Assembly: GCF_001659605.2 (NCBI RefSeq)
Contig: NC_035178.2
Location: 8,626,062-8,690,061, forward strand
From: Manihot esculenta
Lineage: Eukaryota; Streptophyta; Magnoliopsida; Malpighiales; Euphorbiaceae
Direction of reading: 5' to 3'
Length of the DNA: 64,000 nt
Shown here: piece after piece, positions 22,262-34,255 of the stretch
Position numbering within the stretch: the stretch's first letter is position 1
Layout of the letters: each line of letters starts with the position of its first letter
Made by a program: the position numbers and the translations under genes
The notes under the pieces: model-generated
Database searches by the model: none
Told to the model about the DNA's origin: nothing
The model's input: the letters and a program-made list of their open reading frames with translations, nothing else

Positions 22262-25200
22262 ATGGCAGAACTTTCCAAAGTCATCCACGTACGCAATGTG
22301 GGGCATGAAATTTCTGAAGTAATTTCTCTCTCTCTTTATTTTGGTTGCTCATGTGTATATGCACAGAGTTATTCAATGAAGGGTATTGTCTTTTTATTTA
22401 TACAAGTGTCACATGTTTTCAAAATGTTTTTTTATGATTGATGATAAGGTGTTCACCCTAAATGTAAAAGATGTTTTGGCATGTTACATTCACAAGCAGA
22501 AGTGAACGTTTACATTATGATTAGAATGGAGTTTCTCCTTTGCAAATATGAATATAGAAACTCAACTTACTAAATATAGAAAATTGTATAAATATTATTC
22601 ACCATTATACCATTTCTGCAATTGTCCAGAGTGATAGTAAAACTTGGAAAAATTCAACCGTTTTCTTGTAGAAAGTCTCAATTGAACTGGTGAAACCAAT
22701 ATGCAATAGGATGAGAAGATGATAATTATGGCAGATAAAGATAAAACAATGAAAAAATCCATAATAGGGCACACTTTTTCTGGGATTTTCCCCCTCTCTT
22801 ATTACAACTTGAGTTATTGCCTTATTTGCATGCAATGAACATAAGGATTCTTCTTCTATCAAACATAGATTTGTAGCATAAGATGAGCTAAGCTGCCAAT
22901 TATTAGGCCTGAGCCTGAGCTATATTCCTGCTGTTAGCTAAGGTTTAGTATAATCCAGTCTCTGAGTGAGAAATACTAGATTGGGCTTGATTTTACATAC
23001 TTTTAAGCAGGAATATCTCAAATAAAATGGTTATTTTGTTTAACTGAGGCTGAGTTAATATTGTGTCCTATATGCTATAGTTTATCTTAACCACAGAATG
23101 CCATAAGGCATTAACTAGGAAATTTGTTGGATGAACTGAGAGGTTGTTCCATATTGGTCAGAACACTTTATATTCTTAAGTGGTTTTGAACTTGAGTGTA
23201 ATAGGAAACTACTGTTTTGTGTGAGAATTATTTTGTCGCAATCAAAAAGCGCTCATCTTTTCTTCAGGAGAAGGCCTTGCAGTTTTTTCCTCTTCTCTCC
23301 TTTTTCTTGAAAAATTGATCAGATTATGGCATGTTATCTCTTTAATCAGCTGAGCATATTTATCTCTGATGCTTCATGCGATACCCTTTTCAGAATGATT
23401 TGCTTCAGTTATTCCAGCCATTTGGGATCATAACAAAACTTGTTATGCTTCGTGCTAAAAATCAGGTTTTTATTTTCTACTAATCAGAAGTGGCTGTAAT
23501 TTCTATTTTGAGCTTAAGCAAAATGCACTAGAGCATATTGTGTTATTCCAACTATATGTGCAGGCTCTCCTCCAAATGCAAGATGTTGCTTCAGCCATGA
23601 ATGCTCTGCAATTCTACTCAAATGTCCAGCCAACCATAAGGTATGCCAATTTGCATATGCTTGTTATGGAAAACTTGGCATTGAGGATATTTCGTTTTTG
23701 TCATTGTAGAATCTTGTGATCTAAAAGGAGCTATCAAAGGCTTTATTGTCTCAAGCATTCAAATTTTAATTACGTTGTGAATCTACTTTTGTTCTATTAG
23801 GGGTAGAAATGTTTATGTCCAATTCTCATCGCATCAGGAACTAACCACAATGGATCAAAATTCTCAAGGACGAGGAGATGAGGTTGGTGCTTCATACTAA
23901 TATGTTTAAGTTGAAAAGTAGTTGTGTGGTTTATATTTATGCATAAAGCATTTTAAGGACCAATCCTTTGTGGAATTGCCTTTCAATTGTTACATACCAT
24001 TAGTTGATGTTGGCTTAAAATGTTAAACAATGAAGATTTTTTTCCTAAGAAGAAACAGAGTGTTAAGGATGATCGCGAACTAGGACCTTATTCATTATAG
24101 GAAGTAAATGAACTTGTTCAGCTCTGCTGGCGTATAGAGGAACAATACGTTTGTTACTGTTATAGTTTAAGGGTAATATAAATCATTAACTTGTAACAGT
24201 TGTGCAATTAAATCATTTTGATTTCCTTATGAAAAGCAAATTATAACTCTACAATGACCACTGACAGTTAGCTTTTCTGACTTGCTGCCTGGATTTTGCT
24301 ATTCTCATTTACTTTTTTTTTCTTTTTAATTATTGTCACTTGTTAAATGCTTTCTTTAAGTTTAACTTTTATTCTTATTTTGTTTGTGCTTTTTTTTCGA
24401 ATTAAAATTCTTTCTATATATCTCTCCTCCCTATCTATGCTTCTCTATTTATTCTCTTCTCTCTCTTCTGTCTCTATGGTGTTTGCTGTTGGGGACTCTG
24501 GATGCACAGCCAAATCGCATTCTTTTAGTTACAATCCATCACATGCTATATCCTATTACTGTGGAAGTGCTGCATCAAGTTTTTTCTCCCCATGGATTTG
24601 TGGAGAAGATCGTCACATTTCAGAAGTCGGCTGGTCAGCTTCTTCAAGTTTTCTTCTCTTTCTCTCTCTTTTCTCCCTCGCCTCTCCACTTGCAAATTTT
24701 AATTCTCACCTAGAGACTTAAGGTCTTTTTGTATGCTTATATTTTCATGATGAACATTCTAATGGGTCTGCCAAATGGCTTTATAGTTTTGAATAATCTG
24801 TAATATTTTCCCTAACTCTTTGCTTTGAGTGCTTTTGTGGAATGCTTTTATGATTTTCAGTGGGTGACAGAGGCATAATGATTTCAACAGAGTTGTGCAA
24901 AAGAGTTTTCCATGGTTTTTAATAGTTATTTTCCCTTTATTATCCCTGCTCACTGTTCAGGTTTTCAAGCTCTTATTCAGTATCAGTTGCGCCAGAGTGC
25001 TGTTGCAGCTAGGACTTCTCTTCAGGTAGTATTCTATCTTTTATTTCCCAATGTGACATTCATCTGTAAGTTTGTTTGAGACTTGCAAGTGGCTTGATTT
25101 TGGATAAGTTTGATGCTTGTCTATGTTGTAGGGACGGAATATTTATGATGGTTGCTGTCAGCTGGACATTCAGTTTTCAAAGTAAGTAATACATTTTACT

Positions 25201-27936
25201 AATTATTATCTACTTTTAACTGCCGACAAAAAGAAAACGCTATCTGTTGCTGTCTTTTTTTCTTGGTTGTGTTTGAGTATGATTATCCATGATTTCACCT
25301 TTGGATGTGCAAAAAGGAAAAAAAAAGTATTTAAATCTTTGTCCTCTTGCTGATATAAATTTATTCTTCATTGTTGCCCTCCAGCTTGGATGAGTTGCAA
25401 GTGAACTACAATAACGATCGATCAAGGTTTGCGATAGTTGCATGAATTGACAGTATAACTCTCTTCTATCGTTGAAACATTATCCTATCATTTTCAATAA
25501 TATTATGTCTCTTTGTGCAGGGATTTCACTAACCCACATCTACCTTCTGAACAGAAAGGCAGATCTTCACAGGTATGCTATATTCTGTGGTTTTATTTTT
25601 CATGAGTTCACATGCATGTTAGTAAATAGAGATTGAGAAATATTAAATTCCTCTCTTTCTTCATGCAGCAGGCTGGATATGGTGATGTAGGAGGTATGAT
25701 ATGATTTATCTTCAAGCTCCTGAGGCTGGGGCAGTTGTTGAATTTGGAAGCTATGCAGTGACTATTAGCTCATTCTTTTAATATCTTGCTTGATTATAAC
25801 TGATTCTCTTTTTCGTTTTTCTCTGCTGCAGTTGCATATCCACAGGTGGGTATTGCTCAGGTCGCGGTAAAAGTTATCACACACGATTTGTCTGTTGGCT
25901 GTTATCACCTTTTTGCTTTTTTTTTTTGTCTCCCTTTCTGTTGAATATTAATATACATATGTTTTTTCAATGATTCCAATACTGCTTTCAAATATTCCTC
26001 TTATGTCACTACTTAGGTTTGTTTATTTAGTTTAGGACATGGAATTGAGAGTCGGATACTCGATTGTTTACTGATGGATTTGGGTGGACATTATACAAAT
26101 CCATATCCCTTGCTGCATTTCTCCCAATATTGTTTGGAACAATTCCTGGAATAAGCAGAAGCATCATAACCCCACAAAATTCAACATGGAAAATGAAAAA
26201 AGAAGGAAATAACGAGGCATGAATTGATGCCTCAGAATTCTCTGTTTGTTGGATCTTGTTTTGTGTTATACAGTAATGTTTACATGAATAATGCTTGAGA
26301 TTTTCATGCGAATTAGTTGGATCGTTTTTTATGGGCCCTCATCAAGATAATTCTTCAAAGCTTCTTTATTTTCTAAAGTTGTTTTAAATGAAACTTTTTA
26401 AATTTTGATACAGTTTGATTTATTTGTTCATATATTGATTAGATGGCGAATGCAGCTGCAATTGCTGCTGCCTTTGGTGGAGGTTTGCCTCCTGGAATTA
26501 GTGGGACGAATGATAGGTGTACAGTCCTTGTATCCAATTTAAATCCTGATGTAAGTTACCTCTGCTCTTTCCATTCTGTGAATTTTTTACTTTTGGTTGA
26601 CATATCTGCTATTCACATTGAAAAACTTTCCTGTGCTCAGAGAATAGATGAAGATAAGCTTTTTAACCTGTTTTCCCTCTATGGAAACATTGTGAGGATT
26701 AAGCTTCTCCACAATAAACCAGATCATGCACTTGTTCAGATGGGGGATGGTTTTCAGGCTGAATTGGCGGTTCATTTCCTGAAGGTCTTATCATAAAAGC
26801 TTCTCATGCTACATTACATTGATTGATACTTTTTCTAATGTTTTATTGGGTTTTCTTTGCACCTGCTCCTTGAAATTGATGGTATGCTTAAATGTCAAGT
26901 CTCATGGATGAAATTGGTTTATTTTCTTAATATTTTAACTTTAATGAGCATTGGCAGCATTTCTCCCCACACAAATGAAGCTGTATCTTTCTGTCAGTCC
27001 AATGGATAAGATGATATATAAGAACTCTAGGATTCAGATGGCTTCGCTGGGAAAAACAAGCAATTGATCTTTCATTCATGCCTATATTTATTTCCTTATT
27101 TTATGTTGATTCTTCCTGCATTTTTGGCGGTGTCAATCCTTGTATCATTGATTTCTGTGGTTCTGCTGCCTGCTTATTTAAAGGATCAAATCACAATGGT
27201 TTGTGAAGTTGGTGTTCAATAGTTTTGATATATGAAATAAGAATGATAAAGAAGAAAAAAGGACAGGTTCTACCGGTACTTACAGTAACTGTCCCTTTGG
27301 GTGGAAATTTGTCTTCCTCCTTGCTTCTGTGGTTTCAGATAATCCATGAATTAGGGAATCAATCTCAGTTGTTTGTTTGAATCTCCCTCTTCCACTTTAT
27401 TTGCATTTCTTTCACTTGCTCCTGCCAGTGAAAGAAATGCAAATAAAGTGGTCTTTTCAGGTCTTTTATCTTTGTTTGATGGGCTCTTAATTTTTAAAAC
27501 TGAACATTTTTAATGGTTTTCAAATGTGGAACAGGGTGCAATGCTTTTCGGGAAGCGGCTGGAGGTTAACTTTTCTAAGCATCCAAACATAACTCAAGGT
27601 GCTGATACACATGAGTACAGCAACTCCAATCTCAATCGCTTCAACCGAAATGCTGCAAAGAACTACAAGTACTGCTGCTCACCAACAAAGATGATCCACC
27701 TTTCCACTCTTCCTCAGGACATCACTGAAGAGGAGATAGTGAGCCATTTGGAGGATCATGGTGCCATTGTCAACACTAAACTCTTTGAGATGAATGGGAA
27801 GAAGCAGGCCCTTGTTCTGTTTGAAACTGAGGAGCAGGCCACTGAAGCCCTCGTGTGCAAACATGCGAGTTCACTTGCTGGGTCAATAATCCGGATTTCC
27901 TTCTCCCAGCTACAATCAATTAGAGAAACCTCATAG
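22262..27936 (+). CDS. PTBP3: Polypyrimidine tract-binding protein homolog 3-like splicing regulator
   Basis: Twelve coding exons with consistent phases: 22262-22318, 23394-23465, 23564-23640, 23801-23882, 24510-24633, 24961-25025, 25132-25181, 25385-25426, 25521-25572, 25669-25693 with 25832-25845, 26443-26550, 26641-26784 and 27535-27936 (thirteen pieces counting the split small exon). The product is 437 residues, close to the Arabidopsis protein. Four RRMs: about 5-82 (KVIHVRNVG; RGRNVYVQFS), 97-175 (RILLVTIHH; QLDIQFS), 246-322 (CTVLVSNLNPD; LEVNFSKH) and 353-430 (MIHLSTLPQD; IRISFSQLQ). An Ala-rich linker MANAAAIAAAFGGG precedes RRM3. PTB proteins bind pyrimidine-rich RNA in nucleus and cytoplasm and control splicing and translation. 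An in-frame alternative donor follows the 25832-25845 exon, and the 25669 exon has a NAGNAG-type acceptor. The last intron contains a perfect inverted repeat. Confidence 0.95.
27392..27451. repeat. Perfect 25-bp inverted repeat in the last PTBP3 intron
   Basis: The left arm 27392-27416 (starts ccactttatttgc) and right arm 27427-27451 (ends gcaaataaagtgg) are exact reverse complements with a 10-nt loop. It lies about 80 nt upstream of the final acceptor. Confidence 0.95.
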
Positions 27937-28550
27937 AAGGTAATTGCAGTTATGAATAGACTTTTTAAGGACTCTTGGTAGTCAGTGATATTTAATCTGA
28001 TGTATTGGTGATGTGCTGTTATGCGTTGCTTTCTCTTCTCCTGTAACAGTTCACTGCTTTGATACTGGATGGATTCTGCTTTTGGTTTTTATTATCCTCC
28101 TTTAACCTCTAATGTTTGTACCAGTTATTTATTAGGTTCATTCAATGAGGACCCTTAATTAGATTCATTGTTTGCAGCAGATAATGCGCAGTTTTGGCGA
28201 GTAGGGGTAGGGAGCATGTTAAATCCTTTTCAAGTTGAGGAATCTGTTTTGTATCATTTTTGTATATTGTTTGTACTTGAGGCTAATTGGGCCTTTTTCG
28301 GTTACGTTCTTAATCCAACGCCCAATTTGTCTGTCCTGCTCGTATGAGTTTCTTTTTGTTGTTGTTCGTCTATTTATCCCTTCATTCTTCTTCTTCCTCT
28401 TCTGCTGCTGCACCCCCTCCCCTCCCCCCCTCTTTTTTCCTCCTCTGCCAGTGCTGCTGCTGCTTCTTCTTCTCTATCCATATGTTTGGTATGATTTATT
28501 TTGCAAGAAAAAATTCAAATAAATTCTTATAAAATCATGCAATCATTTAT
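27937..28550 (+). other. 3' UTR and downstream pyrimidine-rich tract of the PTBP3-like gene
   Basis: Untranslated sequence after the stop, with a strongly C/T-rich stretch at 28380-28480 (runs of C and cttctt/ctgctg). It encodes nothing convincing; the overlapping frames are low complexity. Confidence 0.6.
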
Positions 28551-29577
28551 GCATGTTTTTATTTCATTTGAAAATGAAAATTTTTTAAATTAAAATGAAA
28601 TGAATTCTTTCATTCTAAATAAGAAAATTGATAAAAAAAATTAAATTGAATTGAATTTTTATGAAATTTTTTATTTAAAACAGTGTGTGTTACTAGAGGT
28701 TCTGATAAATGATAGTTTTTTAGAGGTGAGCTTATTTTGATTTTAACTGAACAATCAATTTGTTTTTTATTTCGTTTTCTTTTTGGGGTAAATTAGTGTG
28801 GCTTTGTTTACTACTTTTAAATATTTTGGTTTTCGAGTGCGTTATGATTATGAAGGGAGACAAATGACGGAACCAAAGCTAAACCTATCAAGATTATGTT
28901 GTGCTACTCGATACTCTTTGTTTGAGAGTCCTTTTACGATGTCGTGCTCGTTGCTTTTTCTAAACCCCATCCCTCTCACATGCCATAGATCTCCCTCATT
29001 TCTCAGCAGTCAGCAACGCCATCAACCCAATTTTTTCACTTCAGTTGCATAAAGATTACTAGGCAATCAATTCGTTATGTTTAATTTTGTTAGCAATGTA
29101 TTTTTATTTTCTTTTTGGGTTTTAATCACAAGGATTCCTAACTCAATTAGCTAAAATTAAATCCTTCTATTTTATTTTAATTAGGACTCTTCAAACTTCA
29201 CATTACTGGTATAAATTTAATACCACATTTCAAAATAATGTTGTAAGGACGATTTTTATTCAGCATATAATTTAATTTAATTACTAATATTTGTTTAATT
29301 ATAAATTCAGAATATTTTTAAAAGATTTATCATTTTTATTACCAAACACATTTTTTGACAAACAAAAAACATGATAGTAGTTTACTATATTATACTAAAT
29401 TAATTTGAGTTGGCTTTCAGATTAAATTTTTTACTCCAAGGTCAGTTGAACTTATAGCTGCGAAATCTGAGCCGTCCATTCCTTATCACATTTTTTCACG
29501 CTAGCTACAAAATTTACACCGGAACATTTTCCAAAAAGAAAAGAAAAATCAAACCAGTGGAGTGCGGAAATAGATAG
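28551..29577. other. Intergenic and upstream region of the COG0212-like gene
   Basis: AT-rich. An 84-codon open frame at 28798-29052 has a Ser-rich, transit-peptide-like end but no recognisable domain, and I do not call it a gene. Confidence 0.5.
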
Positions 29578-32222
29578 ATGGATTCAACCCTGAATCGAAT
29601 ATCAGCTTCAGCTGCTCCTTTTTCAGTTTACAAATTTCAAAAGCTTCATTTTCTATCTTCTTCTTCCACTAGAATTTCTGTTAAGCGACTCTTCTGTTCC
29701 AATTCCAAGCTGGAAATTAATCGTCCCCAAGACGACGCCGTTCTCGACGAGTCCGCTTTTGAGGCCCAGAGATTACGCCTTGACGCCAAGGCTAGAGAAG
29801 CCATGGCCGAGACTTCTAAGAGAGAGATGGAGGCGGATACTGAAGATGATCCCAAAGCTTGGAAATGGGTGATCCGTAAGAGAATTTGGGATTTTATGGA
29901 GGCCCGTAACTTTGCCCAGAATCCGCGACCTGTTCACCATCGTATCCCCAATTTTGTTGGCGCCTCAGCTGCTGCTAAGAATGTAACAGTAACAATAAAA
30001 TCGATTTTCTGTTTTGTTTGATGTAGTGGATTTGACTTGTTAATGGGTCGGGTTATGGCAGTTGGCCGGGTTGGATGTGTTCCGGAATGCGGATTGTGTG
30101 AAGGTAAACCCTGATTCTCCTCAAAAGCAAGTCAGGTTTCTCACTCTCTCTGGTTAGTTTTTTCTTCGGTTCTTCTTCTTGTTTATTTATTTATGGAAAA
30201 TTTATTATTTATTCTCCACAGTAGTAGAAACTTCTTAGTTCATCTCTTTATTTTAAGAAAATATTATCTCTTAAGTTTTTAAAATTAGTTGGTCTCTATA
30301 TTTTAAAATACGTACTCTTTTTAAAAAAGTCTATCAATGAATAAAAGCTGGTTGTTTTCTTATTGTCGGTTTTTGATTGAGAAGCTGATGATCATGTATG
30401 CACAGGTGGAAAGAAACTGTTGACTCCTCAACCCCGATTGAGGACAGGGTTTTTCTCTGTTCTTGAATCCCATTTCTTGCCTCCTAATGCCATTAACGAG
30501 GCATGCACCTCTGTAGGGGTTGCCAAGTATGGAAGGCCAATTGGGTTGGATGAAAAGATCAAAGTAGATCTAATTGTCATTGGTTCAGTTGCTGTTGACC
30601 CAAATACAGGTGCTCGTCTTGGCAAAGGAGAGGTAATAGCATCTTATATTCTATTCTACACCTCTTGATCGTTGCTGCAACATATATTATAGATGGGAAA
30701 TTCTTCCTCACAGCCGGATGTATACTCTAACCAATCCACAACTAATATGTTTGCAAAAATCTTGTTGAAAATCATGGTGGTTGGTTTCTGATTGCTTGGG
30801 TGTATAAACACTCTGGTTTCGGCCAAGAATTTTCCATTACAGATAGTTGTAGTTGATGGCTTAACGCCATCATGTCTGACTGTTTTCACAGTGTATCTTG
30901 ATCCTTTTATATCCTGTCATGGGCTAAGGTTTCAGTCTTCAGATCATGTACGAGTCTTTGACATTTTGTCAATGTCTTAGTATTAGTTAATAAGGCTACT
31001 CATCTCCACTTTCGGAGTAAAAAATGTGGTAAAAGGTTTTATAAAGATTATGTGATGTTGAAAGAGATTTTGGGTGCAGGGATTTGCAGAACTTGAATAT
31101 GGGATGCTGCGGTATATGGGGGCAATTGATGATTCAACACCAGTTGTCACCTCTGGTAAGTGCAATAGTTGTCCTGGATCCTACTTCCACCCTTCCTTTT
31201 ATCTCAATACCTCAAGCAGATGCTCTTTTTCTTCTTCTTTTTCCTTTTCCTTTTTTTTTTAAAAGATTATGGAAAAAAAATATGTCAACCTAAATTCTCT
31301 CCCCCCCCCCCCAAAAAAAAAAAAAAAAAAAAAAGTCTGGAGGATTAGTAAAAGCTGCAATACCATCTCTTTATTAAGCAACATTGTGACTAGATTTCAT
31401 GTTCATGCAAGTTGTCATCTTGAGCAAAATAGATATTAAGCTATTATGTTTCTTGAGATCAGTACTTCTCTTTCCAAATTATAATGGTAGGGTCATTTTG
31501 TAGTTGGAGAGAGAAGGAAATGAATGGTAATTCCTTATTGAGTGCAAACATAAAACGTAGGTGGGTATTCCATTGTATCTAATGCATATAACTCAGAGTA
31601 TGAACAGTTATATTCAATTTTAATTATCATATATTATGAATATCATAATTCAACTATTTTGGTGCTTCATTCTCTCTTATTGCCGGTGCAGTGCATGATT
31701 GCCAATTAGTAGATGATATTCCAGTGGAGAAATTGTTGATCCATGATGTTCCTGTTGACATCATATGCACTCCCACCCAAGTCATATTCACCAACACAAC
31801 CATCCTCAAGCCTCAAGGTTTGTGAAGCAATAAAGTTGGTAGTTTAAGCCTCTAACCATCTCCATCTTAATTTTCTTTACGAAGTGGTGTTAATGATCTC
31901 ATGATTAAATTTGAATCTCTGCCTTGTGAAAGGCATTAGCTGTAGTAACTTGTGAATGGCAAAAAAGGGTATCAAGAAATTGATTTGTTATATGATGGGA
32001 TGAAATAGTCTTAAATCAACTTTTTTTCTTCTTTTTCCTTTTGGGGGTGCTTCTCTTGCAGGTATCTACTGGGAGAAATTGTCTCTAGAGAAGCTTGGCC
32101 AAATTCGGATACTTAGAGAGCTTAAGAGCAGAATTGAAAGGGAGAGTGGGCAGAAACTTCCTTGTGGACCATCTGAGAAACTACCCCCTACGGCTCAGCG
32201 GAGAAGGAATTCTAGGAAATGA
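29578..32222 (+). CDS. 5-formyltetrahydrofolate cyclo-ligase-like protein (COG0212 family), plastid-type
   Basis: Six exons with matching phases: 29578-29982, 30062-30152, 30406-30632, 31080-31155, 31692-31817, 32062-32222; total 361 residues. Residues 1-45 are rich in Ser/Arg and poor in acid, as in a chloroplast transit peptide. The rest follows the NagB/RpiA-type COG0212 protein of plants (the Arabidopsis At1g76730 type): [107 protein letters not shown]. The family is a paralogue of 5-formyl-THF cyclo-ligase; published work connects it with thiamin metabolism rather than folate salvage. The fourth intron holds a C12 run directly followed by about 24 A residues (31300-31335). The C-terminus is basic (RRRNSRK). 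Start is the first ATG, giving the expected targeting peptide. Confidence 0.93.
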
Positions 32223-32680
32223 TTTTATATGTGAGTTTTAATGCAAATAACTAGCATACAATAGATCAAACACTACATACGTATTATCACTTTTTCTTTC
32301 AAAAAAAGAAAGAGAAAGAAAGAAAGCTTCACTTCGACTTTTTTAAGTGAGATATTGCTCTTATCAATATCCTCCACGCATATGTAAATTGTATATATGA
32401 GATTTCAGGTGATGATAGCAAATTGGACTGAATTATTATATAGTTCCCTAATCCCTAGTTCATCATAATAATTAAGTTGATTTTTGCGCTTTGAAACTTG
32501 GATGAATCAGTTTTTTATTTTGTGGGTGATAAAGCCTTTTCGGCCGTGGAACTCTTGCTTGTTGGACGGTTTCCGGTGATGGTTTCGATATTGGGTAGGC
32601 AATATTTTTTCAAATTAATCATTTAAAAATATTAAAAATACATCATTCTCATAATCCCCTTTATTAGTATTAATGATTTA
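32223..32680 (+). other. 3' UTR and spacer
   Basis: Downstream of the COG0212-like stop; contains a short (GAAA)n run near 32305. No gene seen. Confidence 0.5.
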
Positions 32681-33795
32681 GGTTTTGAGCCTTAAAATGC
32701 TTAAGCGCAGATAGTTCAGAACAGCAAAAAAAGCTCAAGCATCGCCCGAAAGATGCTTGAGAGTAAATAGTTTGAAAAGTGATAAGGGCAAAAATAGTTC
32801 AGAAAGCGTTTGAGGACAAAAATATCCAGAAATTATGAAGAGTCAAAGGACTCGAAATAAAGAATTGATGCTAAAATGTACGGAGTATTATATAGAGTAA
32901 AAGAGTTCGGACGAAAAATTAAAACTAAAGAATTGAAAAAAGAGCTAAAATGCTCGTATAAATAGTTAGCGCTAAAGAATTCAGAATGATATAGAAAATC
33001 AAAGAGTTTGGACGAATGTTTAGGGTTAGAGAGCCCAATAAAATGATAAACCACTCATAAAACCAATAAACTGAAACGTTTATTAAAAGATGGGTTTAGA
33101 GACTGAAAGATGCCTCAAAGTAAAACGCTCAAAGGAAAACCTAAAAGAGCAGATTAATAAGGTCAGAATAGAAAGGAAAAGATGGAAGAGACGACTGTCA
33201 AGGTTTTAAGGTCAGTTCGGAAAGGCAATACTAGAAGGACAGAGCACTCAAATTGAACCTCTCAAAGAAAAACTATCAAGGTCAGGCTTTTCATGAAAAA
33301 GACCACTAAGATCAGATCTTCTAAAGGGATGATTATCAAGATGTAAAATTTGCTCTCTCAATTTGATTTATGTTAAGTTAACTAATTTTATTAATTGCAC
33401 TTCATAAGCGTCAACCAAATGAATAAGTACATCGAATTAGCATTATAGATTCTCTTTTTCTACCGTCATAAATAACTATTGAAGAAGTGAAAGGATAACT
33501 CATTACGTATAAAAAATAGATCCTTAAGGTTATGACATGTGTACACATGAATCGAAAGTTTTTGTGCAGAAAGAATTCAAAAAAGATCCTATCTCTTTCC
33601 GTTACACAAAGAGAACCAAAGCCACTATCCTCTTCTTTGTTTTACTACCCTTAACTCTACTAAATTATCATATCTGACTTGAGTGCGGACGAATTTCTAT
33701 CAGGAATTCTTTCAATAGACCTCTGACCGTCTTTTTCATCTTACAGAATTCCTGATCATCTTATTTATTTTACAGGACTCCTTCAAAATCAAGTA
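32681..33795 (+). mobile_element. Probable LTR-retrotransposon remnant (repetitive 3' UTR plus solo LTR)
   Basis: 32700-33330 consists of degenerate units with recurring 'aaagagttcggacgaa', 'ctaaagaattg' and 'tcaaggtcag' phrases, like the repetitive 3' UTR of Tat-lineage elements. 33341-33795 has an LTR-like layout: starts TGTAAAATTT after a purine-rich stretch, TATA-like 'cgtataaaaaatag' near 33505, a 'ctgacttgagtg' block like the other LTRs here, and ends ...CAAAATCA. No coding part is left and boundaries are tentative. Confidence 0.4.
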
Positions 33796-34060
33796 TGAAA
33801 AACTTAATAAACCAATTAAAGATTAATGATCAAACTAGGAAATTAAATTTTTGTCTAGGAATTCTCTATCAAAATTTATTTCAGTCATCGAAAATACAAG
33901 ATTTTAATGGAATAGAAAAACTAAATTGGGTTTGTTTGATGATTAAAAATTAAATAAATATATAAAAATTTAACGATTTATTTTTAAAAATAAATAATAT
34001 AATTTTTGGAGAGAAGATTCGCTCTCAGGTCTCCACTTCCCAACCTCCCGAGTTATGGAA

Positions 34061-34070
34061 TTGGCGGGAA
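34061..34070 (-). promoter_or_regulatory. E2F-like site upstream of the RNR1 pseudogene
   Basis: ttggcgggaa (reverse complement TTCCCGCCAA) fits the E2F consensus TTTSSCGC/TTCCCGCC. It lies 186 bp before the pseudogene's ATG. Ribonucleotide reductase genes are known E2F targets in plants. Confidence 0.6.
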
Positions 34071-34255
34071 TGTTAAAGTAAACTGACAAAACGACGATAG
34101 ATCAATCATTTTTACTTAAAATAAATCAAAATTCATTCAAATTCGAACCCTTATGCTTGCGTTTTTCCTTCCACCTTCTTCCTCTTCTCTCTAGCTCTCC
34201 CTCTCTCTGAACACAAATCACACTTCTCTTTTTACCTGTTCGATAAAACTCCGCC

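Noticed and set aside
24347..24721. Two long frames over a PTBP3 exon
   Set aside because: One overlaps the true exon by reading into flanking introns; the other is out of frame. Only 24510-24633 is coding.
28235..28532. Frames over the C/T-rich tract downstream of PTBP3
   Set aside because: Low-complexity pyrimidine tract; no domain, and it lies in the 3' region.
28798..29052. 84-codon frame with a transit-peptide-like end
   Set aside because: No homology recognised, no clear promoter, and an AT-rich context.
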